Shown here one piece after another: positions 1 through 12,289 of a stretch of 64,000 nt of DNA. The stretch is from assembly GCA_949987705.1 (NCBI GenBank), contig OX465283.1, positions 10,458,207-10,522,206 on the forward strand, written 5' to 3'. A program made the position numbers and the translations under genes. Origin of the DNA: Thereva unica. Taxonomy: Eukaryota; Arthropoda; Insecta; Diptera; Therevidae. Below the pieces are notes generated by a model. That model was given only the letters and a program-made list of their open reading frames with translations, searched no databases and was not told where the DNA came from. Positions within the stretch are counted from its first letter, which is position 1. Each line of letters starts with the position of its first letter.

Positions 1-1287
1 CTTACTTCTTCAATCATTTGTAGGTGCTACTTTAGGTCGCCGAGTCCGGTAATTAAATTGATCTCTGTACTCCTTGCGAGGCGGCGCAGGCAGAAACCGT
101 TTTAGATTTCAGCAGGCCTTAATTCTCAAATTTTCGGAAGACTGCTGAGATTGTTTAATCGGTCTACATATCTGCCGTATAGCGGCGGAAACAGCACTTT
201 TGGATAGTGTTTTTGACTCTTCCTACTCGGCTCAACTCTAACCATCTCAATATTCGAGGCGCGGAGTGTCTTTCTGCTATATAGGCGGTTTTCTCTTCCC
301 ATCTGTTACTATTTCCAGTACCAAAGCTCGATTCGCATGCTTTCTGCAGAGTTTCTCTACATCAGCTAAGCATCGCTTGTCGCTCATCATCACTGAATCT
401 AGAATTCTTGGCTTGGTCGATGAATCAAGTTCTTCTATTCAAGAAATACAGCTCCGAAAAAAAATTACTAGTGCTACACAAAAGCCAACTGGCTGGGACT
501 TATACGTTTATTTCAAGAAACTGACTGGGACTTATGTTTCCACAGTGCTAACGTCCAATCTGTCACTTTATGAATCACTAAAGTTTTACGTGCGGGAATG
601 CATTTGTTCTCTCTTCACCAAACCAAACCCAATTTAAGTTAAAGAAGCCGCCTACACACAGCCTACAAACGTTCACCGAGTGAGTCAATAAAAAGTTGAA
701 CAGGTTATAGGTACAGTATTACTAAGATCTAGGTGCTAGGTAGTTCGGATTGGATAACCAGAGCATGACTCATCTTTCACATCAAAACTACCAGAACGAG
801 AGTGAGTAAAGCATATCCTTTCACCACACAGGTCAAATTTCAACAATTACGTTTTGATACAGCCTTTAATCGTGTCGCTGCGATCAGTCTGTCGATCAGT
901 AAGACTTATTTGCAATTGACGCCATCTATTGAGAAAATCTAACTTTTTTTTTGCCAAACCGAATATTTTACTTGAATTTTTTATTACTGTACATAATTAA
1001 ACGAAATTATTACTTTTACACAAGGAGGTTCATTAAAAGATGGCAATGAAAACGTTTCAGGGAAAATTGGACATAAGAAGAAGAAGAAAAACGTTTCAAC
1101 CATAAATATCCTTGAAACAAAATCGCTTCACAAAAATCACGTTGCGAACTTCTTTGATTTAATTAATCGAAGAAATAATTTCCCCCTCTCTATATCGCCA
1201 AAAAAACTTATAATTTCCCCCAGCCACCCCCTTAGCATCGCACCAGAACTTCGCCTATCGCAATTCCCACCTAATTTCACGTTTTTC
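1..1287. other. No gene recognised
   Basis: This stretch has several short open frames but none has a recognisable domain or a matching splice pattern. A purine-rich run of AAG triplets near 1075-1090 resembles the tails of LINE copies elsewhere in the window, but nothing upstream of it reads as an RT. Confidence 0.4.
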
Positions 1288-1290
1288 TTA

Positions 1291-1445
1291 AGGCCCCCAT
1301 ACACGGTCAAATTGGCTGTACAACCAGATTTTCATCAAACCTATAAGCGCAATGTATTTTGATCGGCCGACCGGCCCACAATCGATAGTTTTGGTTGTAC
1401 AACCGCACTTCGCTGTACAACCAATTGGACCGTGTATGGGGGCCT
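1291..1445. mobile_element. MITE, Harbinger-like, TTA target duplication
   Basis: A 155 bp element whose two ends are inverted repeats of about 32 bp with roughly 30 matches; each end starts AGGCCCCCATACACGGTC. It is flanked directly by TTA on both sides (1288-1290 and 1446-1448). A 3 bp TTA/TAA duplication is typical of PIF/Harbinger transposons. The inside is too short to encode a transposase. The family is inferred from the target site only. Confidence 0.8.
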
Positions 1446-1448
1446 TTA

Positions 1449-3840
1449 AGCGTCGTCGTCGTCAATTAGGCAAAAAGGAAATGAAGCAACTCGAGTGAAG
1501 TTTGCCGCGCTACGATTTCCTGCGGCAGTTGAGGCCCGTCAATTTGTATAGTAATCGCCGACGCCACAGAACAGCGTTTCTATCGGAAGCGTCGTCAATG
1601 CTGCTGCAAGAGCTACTAAGAGGCGACACGCACATTTGCATACATTATTTGCGAAGGCGGAGGAGTAACGAAAGGGGCGGCGACGCTGGGGCTGGTTTCA
1701 ATTAATGCGCGGAAGGTTCTTTTTACGACCAACCTTTACATTATATCCGCGATGGTGTTCTGGAAATTTATTACCAAAACAGTTGGTGACGCTGAGTTAT
1801 CGTTAAGTTTACGCAATTTGCGTTTAGGTCACAACACTGAAATAGGCCTAATTGTGGGGCGCGCTACAGGCACCTAAATATCGCGGTTGGTGGTGTTGTG
1901 TTGTATGGCGATTGGAGGGAGGATTGATGGTGATGATGATTAAATTTCCATAAAGGTATTTTGTCGCGAAATAGGATCGCCTCCTTCAAGGACTTTTGTT
2001 GTGTCGTGCATGCACGTGGGTGTTGTGGTCCGGATTCCTTCGAAGTTAGTCAACCAAAATAATAAACAAAAGCGCTGCTCTCACAGTGACGATGAGTTGT
2101 ATCCCGTCCGTATCACATATACAGCATCTCTCACGTCTTGAATCTCCCATCGGGGACTATGCTCGTCTTTTTTTTGGCGATATTTTCGCTTTTGTTTTCA
2201 TTTTGTTTATTTTTGTGATCGTCACTTTCGCTGCTGCCCGATGCGATGCGGGCTTCCCTGGCACAAAAGCGAGATTATCTCTGCAACAGTCGACTTGGGG
2301 ATCTGGGAACAACGCTTGTGACTCATGTCCATCGACTCGGAATTCTTGTGATGATCCCTAGTTGACATTGAGTTCCAGTTCAGGTCGTTAAGTTTAGCAC
2401 TGAGCAAATCGCTCTAAGGTTGCGCGAATTATGAGGCACACCGGAGTTGCGAACTTTTTTTTTTGTTTTCTGCTTTTTATTACCTTATTAAAACGTCAAC
2501 ATTACTCAATTGGTGCGCGCTTATAGAGGTGGATTAGGTGTGTTTGTGCGGCCGGACAGAAAGTTATGTTTACGCGTAGTGTTTACATGGGTGATTGCCA
2601 AGTTTGACACACGACAGTGTTAGTAGCTATAATAAATTGCTCGTTTTTTTACCTTACCACAGAATTGCGCAAATGTAGCTTAAAAAGAATTTGAATATAA
2701 AAAAGTTTGTGCTAATCACAAAAAGAACATGTAAACAGCTTCTGTAAATTCAATTGTTATTCGCCATTCTGTTTACATTTCAATTTATCAAGATTCAGAT
2801 TTATTGTGTCCGTCGTATACACTAAAAAAACGTTTTGTTGTGGGTGTGTGCTGCGCGCTACAGATTCGCTATGATGACTTGGAATGAGGTAATTCAAGTT
2901 TGGATTTTCAATTTACGAGATTCTGATTGTGTAAGTAAACATTATAGAAATATTTACCCTTTAAAATTGCGCGTTTACATTTTGTTTACTTTCATACTAC
3001 AAAAAGATTCAAAAATTAAAGATTTCAAATTAAATTAATTAAATTTAAAACTCTCATAAAAACTTCCGTTGCTGTGTTTTTAAAGTTTGTTGAACTTTTT
3101 CTTACATTCAAAAGAACGGAAACATATTCTTTTCGCCATGTTTACATGCATAAAAGGAAGACATTCAACATTGTGTGTTAATGACAATCACATAATATAT
3201 AAAAAAACAAAAACAGAAAATGTTTAATTAATAATACTAACAAAGGACTGCGCTGAAAATGTGAGTCACAGCCAAAGTAAAAAGTTGTTTACACAAATGT
3301 TTACATTATTATTATTTTTTATTTTTATTTATTTTTTTGTCGAATGAGTAATTTTGTTGATTCCCAATAATGGAAGTAGTTATTATAATTAATTTTTGTT
3401 TTGTGTGTTTTGTTAAAATTTACATAATTTAGAGTAAGATAAAATTTTATAGAAATTGGTTGATGTAATATAGCGCGATTTTTACGTAATTGACAAACAG
3501 GAAATGATGGGGAAAAAACGCCTGATTTTTTAAAAGCAGTAAAACTTAATCGAAGATCGTCTATTCACAATGGGAGTATACAATTTGATTTGACATTTAG
3601 AGGTTAGGATGTGTTATTTTTTGAAATGTTTTGTTAGTGATTTGTGAGATTGTAGGTAATTTTTAAGTTAATTTTGGGTGGTTACATAATTTTTTGGATC
3701 AGCAGAGGGCAGATCCTGGATTCTGGAATACCTCTCCTTACACCCGTCACAATCTTCTTTCTTTGAGGGAACGTTTTTATCAAAATGTGTAACCTCATAT
3801 GTTTTTATTGCAAGGGTTAAAACAATAGACCAAACGTGCT
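1449..3840. other. No gene recognised, A+T-rich
   Basis: No coding domain, RNA gene or clear repeat boundary was found. A frame at 2086-2361 contains a hydrophobic stretch (about residues 31-48) but has no splice or family support, so it is not called. Confidence 0.4.
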
Positions 3841-3879
3841 GAGAGCGTCGGGTTGGTTTCCCGAAGAGACTAACCTTCG

Positions 3880-4560
3880 ACTATCACACAAAATACTTTA
3901 AAATTTGGACCGCCAATCCCGAACACAAAAAATGAACCTTCAGACGATATCCCGGGCCTCCGAAGTAGGAAGGACTGGCTCGCGAGGAGGGTGGTCGTGT
4001 GAGTGTTGAGGCCCACGAGATACCGCCTTTTCCCGTGCATCGCCACTCACCTAGGACCGCCCGATCAGAGCCGAGTCGTTGGGGTTGATAGAAGCTAAAG
4101 CTGTTCCTTAATATTGGGGAGCGTGGCATTCTCCTAGGAAGACTGATCTAACAATTTAAACCAATACGACTCTCAAAAAACAACAAGGAAAAATTCCGCC
4201 TCGGTACCAGTTCGGGGTTTTCCTCTTCAACGACGTATCGCAAACGTTAATGACGCTACTCAATGAAAAAAAATTCACACAACAAAAAACTGTAAACTCC
4301 TCACCCTACACACAACTGACTGGTAGGTACTTCAGACTAATGTTTGGTTCGATACCATGCCTCAACATTCCGGACATGCCTTACTGCCACCAACGGTCAC
4401 CGCGACACCAATCTAACACAACTTATTTAGTTAATTTGTCCGCAGGCCTATACTTAAGCTGGCCACGCACAGCATACGGATATAGAGAGCAGTTCAACAC
4501 AAAAAACCTGTTCAGACTTCTCTCGAGTCAAGGACGTCCCTTCCAATGTCCTCACGGCTA
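3880..4560 (+). repeat. Possible retroelement leader, resembles 7810-8240
   Basis: Parts of this stretch look like diverged copies of 7810-8240: both contain a CCCGGGC-rich block, then a GACTGG/GACTCG block, and later a GGAAAAA...CCGCC...GGTACCA block in the same order and orientation. The second copy lies just before a gypsy integrase remnant, so this may be non-coding gypsy sequence. The match is patchy and by eye. Confidence 0.25.
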
Positions 4561-5039
4561 GGTTCGTTTGCCCCGGTATGGATGACCTGACGGATTCCTC
4601 TTCCCTATATTGCAAAAAAATCTCCTTCCTCAAAGAAGATGTTCTGTCTTCCACTGCAGCGCTTACGCCCCCTCTCCAGGGAATCCTCGTCCGTTCGTTT
4701 CTATACCTCAGATTTCACTTGGCTCTTTTTTTTCTCCGGTCTGTTTCCCTTGCTGATATTTCGAAAAAACTTTTTTTTTTCTTTCGCCCCAAAACAAAAG
4801 TATTTCTTTACCCCGCCGCCTTCTGACAACCTCAAAAGCATCTTCCAATGGCTTGAGGCAACCCATCACACCTTTCAGTCACGAAGCCTAGGTCGAGTCA
4901 GGGTAGGTGATGACCAGCTGGCACGGGCTTCTAGGAACTGGGGTGTTCCTTGCCCTGTCCCAAAACGGCTGTCTCCGACTCCCGTACACGGTAATGAGTT
5001 GTTCTGTGGTCAGAAGAGTCTCCGCTTATTTATTCGGTT

Positions 5040-5640
5040 GTGGGAATAATTGACAGACAGATGGCGCTAGTTGATTTTTCAGGCACTAGAATCGTTCGCG
5101 TCAACGTTATTGCTATGTGATTTGACAGTTGAAAGTTTAAAAATTGTTGGTAGTTTCAATGGGAGATGTTACGAAATGTGGAAGACAGAAAAAAATTATT
5201 ACATTTTTTGCCAAAACTTAGGATACGTTAGATTAGTTAGCTTAAGATAGTTAGTTGCGACGTCAATATACACACTTATTATTCTTTGATCCGTTAGCTG
5301 GCGCTCCGAGCGGTCTTACCTAGTTTCTTCGGTTTCCCGATGCTAGTCAATTCAGCAGGTCGACCCCCATCCTCCTTTCACACCCTGAACTTGGGACCAG
5401 ACGACGGCGAAGTTAATATACACACTACCGTGTTGGGCTTCACCAACGACAACTGCCGATGAGATGATATGAGTGGTATAGTAATGGTGGTTCCGGAGCA
5501 TCTTCTTTTAGGGGAACATTTGGTAAGGTTTATATCTTCGCTAGAATGATAGTTTTGTAGAGGGATTTTTTTGATAAGGTTCGTGGCTTCGGTAGCAGGA
5601 AATCTTTTTGAAGGGAAATTTTGTTTGGGAGCGTTCCACT
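5040..5640 (-). repeat. LTR-like sequence of a gypsy element, reverse copy
   Basis: Read on the minus strand, this stretch parallels 8738-9375 on the plus strand. Shared blocks include TTTCAACTGTCAAAT, AACTAGCG(C/T)CATCTGTCTGTC, the GCCCAACACGGTA-type block, and repeated CTAACGAAGAT..CCTTAT modules. The + copy directly follows a gypsy integrase end, which is why both are read as LTRs. A LINE-A derivative (5277-5412) is inserted in this copy. No matching internal region was found next to it. Confidence 0.55.
5277..5412 (-). mobile_element. Short LINE-A derivative, 5' end fused to 3' tail
   Basis: 136 bp on the minus strand. Its 5' part matches the start of other LINE-A copies (the block with GGTCGACCTGC and ATCGGGAAACCGAAGAAACT). 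It then jumps directly to the LINE-A 3' end (CCAGCTAACGGATCAAAGAA). Thirteen of fourteen bases are repeated at its edges (5263-5276 and 5413-5426, AATATACACACT core), consistent with a target-site duplication. It sits inside an LTR-like sequence, so it inserted after that LTR. Confidence 0.75.
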
Positions 5641-7800
5641 TGCTCCTGTGATTTATTTGATGGGAAATTTGTGGGGAGAAATGTTACAATTAGGATATCC
5701 ATCCGTTTTATTGTAAAAGATCGTCAGAGTAAGTCTCTAAAGTCGGTGTATAAAGGTTAATTGTCAAAATACATCTTCGACCCTATTGCATTAAGACATA
5801 AATACTCGAAATGAACTGGAATGCTGCTGAAAGGAATCTTGATGTTGCTCAGCACCCTCGCTGATTCAAAGTAAGATACATAAGAATCAAATACTCTAAG
5901 AGTTGTTGTTGGTTAAGCCTTTTGCAGATTTTAACAGAGAATGAATAAACACCCAAAATATCCCCTTCTCTCTACAACCAAAGCGCCATCTACACTCTGG
6001 ACTTGAAAGCCGAGATTTTTGTGGCAGCCATAAAAAGACATGGCAGAGATTATGAGGCATAAACAGACCTTCGTATGAGAATTTTAATTTGAAAAATATA
6101 TTCCGAAATTTTTCAATTACGCTCAAAATGTGGTCTTCAAAGTGCTTGTGTTGTGCATACACGCGCCTGACAGGGCTGACTTCCCGCGAGATCTGAAGCG
6201 GCATTCGAGCGAGTTTGCCAAGCAGCACCAGCTCGCTCGCAAGCTAAATTATTTATTTGCGCTCGAAAGATAAATAAAAGGCAAAATTAATCTTCATCCC
6301 TTCCACGCAACTGGAAAGCCCTTTGCAATGTTAATGAAGAGCGACACAGCGACAATGCGACACCAACGGGCGAACTTTTCCGTTGCCACATAGAAGTGCG
6401 GCGAAGGGCACGAGGGGGCGCTCTTTTACAATTCTTCTGTGTTTGAGGCGAAAACTAGTTCAGCTTTTGCCATGGGCCGTTGTTAAATATCGATTAGAAA
6501 TCTCAAGAAGTTTTCCAGCACCCACAACACAGCCACCACAGCAACAACAACAACAACGACGTCGACGACTCACTAAGCAACCTGTCGACGTGTAAAGTTA
6601 CCTGAACTTAAGGGGCGAGATTTGAATAAAATATTCAGGTGTCGTCATGTTTGGGATTCGAGAGTGTGATTTGAATATGGATTTTTTACACTGATTTAGT
6701 TCGAGCGCGGCGTGTATAACTGCATAAGTCATTAAGAGAACGCCTCACCAATATTTCTGTGTGTGTGTGTGCGTGTGAGTTATTTCTAAAAACAAACCCG
6801 AAGACAATTTCTTATTTTCATTTCGGAATGTCACCTCAAGCCTCAGGTGCAATCGATTTTGTGCTACGATTGTGCCTGATTTGTAATGCTAAAAAGAAGA
6901 TGGTGAATGGGAAAAGAATTCTCTTATCGGCCGCGTACGGGACTGTATCGGGATTTTTACAGTTTTTGTTCCCACAATCCACAATCACCGCGCACTTGTC
7001 AGAAAGGGGGGAATTATTGCTATTTCTGATTTAAGTGAGTTTTTGTTGCTTACGTGGAGTCTCGGTGTTAATCGCCACTGGATGTATGCCACTTGGCGCA
7101 ATTAAATTGGCATGGCGTTATCATTAACTTGACACACTTGTCTGGGTGCATTCAATTAAATGGGGTAATGACGTTTATTTATTTTCTCTCGATTTATTGA
7201 AAAAGGAATTCGCGTTATTTAGTTGACGTATGTGTGGAAAGTTTAAAAGAGCAGCGACGATGAAACGTTTTTCTTTCCTGTCAGAATCTGGATGTAGTTC
7301 AATCTTTAAAGCCATAAAAAAAGTGGAAAACTGACGAAGTTTCACCAGACTTGATTGAATTAGAGAGATTCTGATCGCGCCTTGTCTAGTTCTATTTTCA
7401 AGGAACGAGACACTGCCGAAATTGATGGAACAGGTATTTGCAGGCGCACGAACGAATGGCTAACTGGGAAGATGATCTCCCGCGCGGACATTCTACAGGG
7501 TGTGCTTTATATTCCAGTCCATGTGAGTATACAATTTGCATCGAAGCACATGCTGTATGTGAGTTCACCCTGTCCATGTGCCGTAGGCCCAAATGATTCA
7601 ATTCGGGTACAAAAAAGTTAGTCAACTTGTCACGGTATTTGTAGGTGCCTGGATCTAGACCGAAAGTCTCAGGTTCAACAGAACATTCAGCTTGGGTACC
7701 TTTGCTACTAACTCTGTAGTCGTGTGCAGACACTAGGCTGGGTGCCGCAAAAGACCAATCTCGGATTTTCCCGTAAAAAAATCAAAATTGGAACTAAACA
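5641..7800. other. No gene recognised
   Basis: The stretch around 6190-6600 is richer in G+C and ends in a short CAA/CAG-rich run (6535-6560), but no frame there has splice signals or a domain. A 111-residue minus-strand frame at 7398-7733 has no recognisable motif. A 5' exon of Csk could in principle lie here; I cannot identify one. Confidence 0.35.
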
Positions 7801-8393
7801 CTGCTATTACAGGGCAGTACCCCGGGCGGCAAGACTGGAGCTGACTCGCTGGATGGGTCGTGGGGGGAGTACGACTCCGGAGATCCTACCCTAACACCAC
7901 TTACCTGAACGGGTGAGCCCCGCCTTGGAGAGAGCGATAAGGGTAACTAAACACGAAAGCTCAGTTGACCGGGGACCATCTTCAGCCGCTAAGCCATCAT
8001 GTCGTCCCTTTATCAACACTTCCTATTACCAATATGGAACAAGCAGAACACCTCACACAGGCACAAAAAACGCAAGACTAAAGTGTGCTAAGTGAGAGTA
8101 GCATAACATTGGAAAAAACCTTAACTAAAAACGATTTGGAAAAAACCCGCCCTGGTACCAAGACGTTTTTTTTCTTACAATTAGACCTTTCCGGGTTCAC
8201 AACACGTACACCAGATAAAAGGGTGAGGTGCGGAACAACAATCAATGTAGGCCACGCTCACAAGTTACTTAATAAAATCTATCTGAAAAAAATTAATAAA
8301 AATAAGAACGACCCTGTACACAAGCCTTAATGGTAACAAAATGGGTTCAAGTACCGCTCATCTCACTAATGAGCCCATCATTGGAGTGAAGAC

Positions 8394-8737
8394 TTGCCTT
8401 TTGTCATCTTAGGCATACGAACGGCAATCAAGACCGACCTACAATGCTCACCAGCCGAGCTCGTATACTGTCAGAATCTGAGACTTCCCAATTCGATTTC
8501 TATCACAACGAATGAAAATCCAATTGAAGAATCAGAATTCCCCTCTCGCCTTCGTTTTCATATGCAGAACATTAAGGCAGCACATCCTCGGCAACCCGTT
8601 CAAAAATATGTCTGTGTGCCAGATGCCATGGAGAATGCCGACTACGTTTTCATGCGAGTCGACCGAGTTCCAAAAACTTCCTCCGTATGAAGGAATCAAA
8701 GGATCACGAAAACAACTCGCAGTTCAGTGATCGAGCA
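8394..8737 (+). pseudogene. Ty3/gypsy integrase C-terminal remnant
   Basis: The translation contains LGIRTAIKTDLQCSPAELVY, a signature of the C-terminal part of Ty3/gypsy integrases. It is followed by an HMQNIKAAHPRQPVQK stretch and a (Y)VFMRVDRV...PPYEG block, also typical. A frameshift lies near 8680, since PPYEG is in a different frame from the residues before it. The rest of integrase, RT and gag are absent here. It is followed at once by an LTR-like sequence, as in an intact gypsy element. Non-functional. Confidence 0.8.
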
Positions 8738-9375
8738 AAGTTTCCCCTCTAAATAGCTTTCCTCTTAGCGAAGACCCAAACCTTATCAACAATATCCCCT
8801 AAAAAACCTCCCACTCTAACGAAGATGCGAATCTTATTAAAAAATTCCTTATAAAAAGCGGACATCCTACCAAACCAAACCGTATGCCTTAAAGCTGCTG
8901 TTGCTTACATCTTCCATTTACATACACACTGATACACAAACCCGCAGAGAAAATGTTCCAGACCCGCTCTTACTATACTATTAATCTCATCCGCAGCTGC
9001 GGTCTGTGGCGCCCAACACCGTATTATGGATATTGGTGTCACAACTAACTAGCAGCTTCATCCAAGCTTAGGTAAAAAAAATGTAATGCATTTTAACGAT
9101 GTATTCCGAGTTTAACATAATATCTCCCATTGAAAATCCCAAAAAATTTTGTCGGGTGATCAACCTTGTGTATGTTCCCACATTGTCGTGATGAAACATC
9201 TTTTTTAACCATCAACTTGTTATAAAATCTGCAATAATATTCACCGAAGAATCAATTACCTGTGAATTTAGGAACTTTCAACTGTCAAATAATGATAAAG
9301 ACGATTGTAGTACCTCAAAAATTAACTAGCGTCATCTGTCTGTCAAAAATCTGTCGTAATTAGTCTCACAACCTG
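8738..9375 (+). repeat. LTR-like sequence of a gypsy element, forward copy
   Basis: Starts just after the integrase remnant and shares ordered blocks with the reverse copy at 5040-5640. It contains two diverged repeats of a CGAAGA...CCTTATCAA module near 8775-8850. The right edge is near 9363-9375, where both copies end in a similar CACAACC block. Exact LTR ends and target duplication were not resolved. Confidence 0.55.
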
Positions 9376-10080
9376 TAGATGCAAATAACAATAGATATAT
9401 GTGTATATACAAATAACAACGAAGCTACCAAAAAACATGTTTCTATTAAAATTTACCTCAAAGGTTATCAAGCATCAATGACAATCAAGTCGACTTTCTC
9501 TAGAGAATAATATTGTTTTTTTTTCAATATTATTCACTTTTACGCCCCCCGTCCCATAAACACAAAACATTTTTCCCCAAATAAAAGTGCACCTTTAGTG
9601 TGATGTTTTCGTTCACGTTGAACTAAAATTGAACGGTCCGCTACAATGTCACAGCAGTAAAACACAGCAATCCTATTTCAAATGAAATCCCTTTTCACAT
9701 CAAACAGCAATTGGGCATAACATAAAAATGGCATCGTTCTCCCCATATGTAATAAAGATAAACAGTATTATTTTTTCCTGTTATGTTCATTTGAAAAGGT
9801 TGTAAATTTCTTGAAATATGTCTCCTGGCACCTGTCATTGCAGCTATAAACAAGCGCTGAGCTGGTTTTCACTCTCCACATCAGCACACGACCATCGTGA
9901 ACGGGCGGGCGCAAAGATCATTAGTTTTCGTGAAATGAAAAATGGCGTTTTTTATTTTTTATTTTTGTGTTTTCTCATACTTTTTGTTTTTAGTACTAAA
10001 ATTTTAGAGAATTTTATGTGTCTAATATTAAAACCATATTTGAAGATCTAAAAATAAAATTGCCCTGTGCAAAGAGTTCA
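9376..10080. other. No gene recognised
   Basis: A+T-rich sequence without a recognisable domain, RNA gene or repeat boundary. Confidence 0.4.
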
Positions 10081-10084
10081 GATT

Positions 10085-10290
10085 CCTTCTGTCCCCATGT
10101 TTCCCATGTCAAAGTATAACACTGACATTACAGCCATTCAAGAAATTTGGCAGATTTTCTGGCAAAAATTTAATTATGACGTCTATCATAGCTCTTTATG
10201 CAAGACATCATTTTCTCAGATCGGTTTTATAGTCTGAAAAAGGAAGGATGAATCCTCGTTATCGCCCTTAAAGCAGCAAACGAGGCAAAT
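10085..10290 (+). mobile_element. LINE endonuclease fragment
   Basis: Translation gives SKYNTDITAIQEI followed by NYDVYHSSL and a GFIV block. This is the N-terminal part of an apurinic-type endonuclease of a non-LTR retrotransposon (the ITAIQE motif carries the catalytic Glu). The same motif occurs in the better-preserved LINE at 62550-64000 (DITAIQEMRW). The fragment is short and frameshifted. Confidence 0.6.
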
Positions 10291-10399
10291 TCCAGCACAT
10301 AAGTGGGTATTGCGTCGGTTTTGACTGGGAAAATGAACCAATTTGAGACGAATGACAGGGAGGTCAATTAAGGTCAATAGAGGGCCAAATGTCATCATA

Positions 10400-10462
10400 C
10401 TTACTTACTTATGCTCCTTTAATCTCTCATGGGACATAGGACGGAAACAGTTGCATAAGTCA
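10400..10462 (-). mobile_element. LINE-B 3' tail
   Basis: Minus-strand translation ends in MSHERLKE. The same nucleotide block (CTTTAATC(C/T)CTCATGGGACATAG) recurs at 22935 and 28290 in the same orientation. These three sites are the truncated 3' ends of one LINE family. Confidence 0.65.
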
Positions 10463-10864
10463 TCATCATCATAAGTCTTATAAACGTTGACACACGTTGA
10501 CGTAGATTTTAATGTATTGGGTGTGGAGTGGGTCGACCGGCGTACAAATGCAAGGACATGCAATTTTTTGGAACCGCTTTCGCGATTAAATGTGGCGTTA
10601 GCAAACAACGGCGGTGAAAACAAATTCCAAAAAGGCGAAAGAGGGTCTATAGAAGACTAGATATCACCTTTGTTAGTGACACCATGGCTAAAGACTTCCA
10701 AAGGTGACGAGTGAAGTGTATACGCACAACGACCACCAAACCATAACTTTCCGTGCGAGAAGAAGAAACGAAAGAAGGCAGCAAAGTCATGCCATATGCA
10801 CGGGATGGGCCTAGAATAAGTTCGCAGAGATAATCCTGCAAGAGAACACTGAGCAAACAGAGAG

Positions 10865-11500
10865 CGTCGGTGGAACGGGCATGTGACGTCTCCATGATAC
10901 AGCGCCCAATACCTCGAAGACGTTCACCGAACTTCTGGTGGAACGACGAAATTGAGGATCGGCGAAGAGTTTGTCTAAAGCCGGCTCTATACGATGTTAT
11001 GAACACCCTTGGACGTTTGATGGTAGAACGCATCGTGTGGCCGATGCTCGAACTACGAGGTGCTTCGACACGTTCGGGCTGTTATCAGTATTGAAGCAAA
11101 CTTTGGACGCCAACATTCGCATCAACGTTCGTCGCTTCGTTTAGAGCCGGTTTAAGGGCAAGAAGGCGCTATTAGCAAAAGTTGCAACGGCCGGAATTCG
11201 ACGAGCTCCGTATGGAATATAAGGAGCTAAGAAGAGGTAGAAGGAGCTAATGTCATGGAATAGAAAAATGGAGAATGTTCAGAGTCTGAGGAATGAAGCG
11301 GATTGTAATCCAGGGTGGCGAGGGGATCGTGCGTACAGGGTAGTGATGTCGTCAAATAAGGGTAAGTGGTTTTCAACGATTAACTTTCTCTGTAAGGCTC
11401 CAATACCCACAAAGCGGATTGTCGTTGAAAGATCTCTGGGCTACCCCGTGCCTAAGGAAAAGAGCAGTGGAAGCATCAGAAGCTTATGCTTATTACGAAG
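10865..11500 (+). mobile_element. LINE fragment, endonuclease-RT linker region
   Basis: One frame reads RRSPNFWWNDEIEDRRRVCL, resembling the WWN(D/E)EI linker between endonuclease and RT in R1/LOA/I-type LINEs. Downstream, other frames give EYKELRRGRR and then degenerate sequence. No RT core is preserved. Several frameshifts and stops make it dead. Confidence 0.6.
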
Positions 11501-11894
11501 CAGGGTAACCCCAATGGGAACTACATATTGCTTTAGCTTCTAATGGATGGTGTTCATCGACACCTCCAACCTTCTCCACGCATCCTGCGGCCTCATCATA
11601 TAGTCCAGCATTTTCTTCAGTGTTAGCTGCACCTCTTTTGTCGTTTTCAGCGCACAGCCCTTTGATCCGTCGTCTGGACATTCTATACAGAACGGTGCAT
11701 TGTTCAACATGAAGCGATGAAGGTATACCCTATAACCTCCACGTCCACTCAGGAAATACGCGAAGGTAGTACCTGACTTCACCCTGCTCCCTCATAACCC
11801 ACTTTCCATTTTTGGTATGAGTCTATAGATCCATCGGCCCTTAGTAGACTGGTCCCACCTCCTCTGCCACGTTGCGATGGACTAATCGAACGCC
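11501..11894. other. No gene recognised
   Basis: Continuation of degenerate sequence after the LINE linker; no further domain recognised. Confidence 0.3.
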
Positions 11895-11897
11895 TTA

Positions 11898-12289
11898 TGC
11901 TGTAAACATGCTAAGGGCGACGGCAAACCTATTTTCCTCGGCCACGGCGAATATCCCGACGAAATTCGTTGTGTGCACACAATAAAAGCGGCGACGTACA
12001 AATTAGAAAACACGCATCGGAATAACCCCATCTGGCACAGCCGAATGTTACACTTACACAAGAAGCACCCGAGAATAACAACACAACCTCATGCCACAGC
12101 AACCCTTGCCACTTTGACAGCCGACGACTACGAAATATAAATTATATTGATTTGGTCGCCGAGCTCGGCGGCGTCGCTATCGCAGTGGTTGCAGATTGTG
12201 AATCTTCATACAAAAGCCGTGTATACTATTAATTTTTGACAGTCGCTGTGTAAAGCGATTCGCCGGTCGCCCTTGGCATGTTTACAGCA
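11898..12289. mobile_element. Harbinger-like non-autonomous element, TTA duplication
   Basis: 392 bp bounded by inverted repeats: the left end TGCTGTAAACATGCTAAGGG and the right end's reverse complement differ at one base over about 25 bp. TTA lies directly outside both ends (11895-11897 and 12290-12292). No transposase coding is visible. The short length and 3 bp target duplication suggest a PIF/Harbinger MITE. Confidence 0.8.

Noticed and set aside
1502..1705. 67-residue Arg-rich frame
   Set aside because: No domain, no splice signals, and composition explains the frame.
2086..2361. 91-residue frame with a hydrophobic segment
   Set aside because: Overlaps a frame on the other strand, no recognised family and no gene context.
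6383..6595. CAA/CAG-rich short frame as a possible Csk 5' exon
   Set aside because: No donor in the phase needed for the exon at 25878 could be argued, and no homology was recognised.
7398..7733. 111-residue minus-strand frame
   Set aside because: No recognisable motif; the opposite strand is equally open.
5040..9375. Inverted LTR-like pair as ends of one 4.3 kb DNA transposon
   Set aside because: The right copy follows a gypsy integrase end directly, which fits an LTR better, and no transposase lies between.
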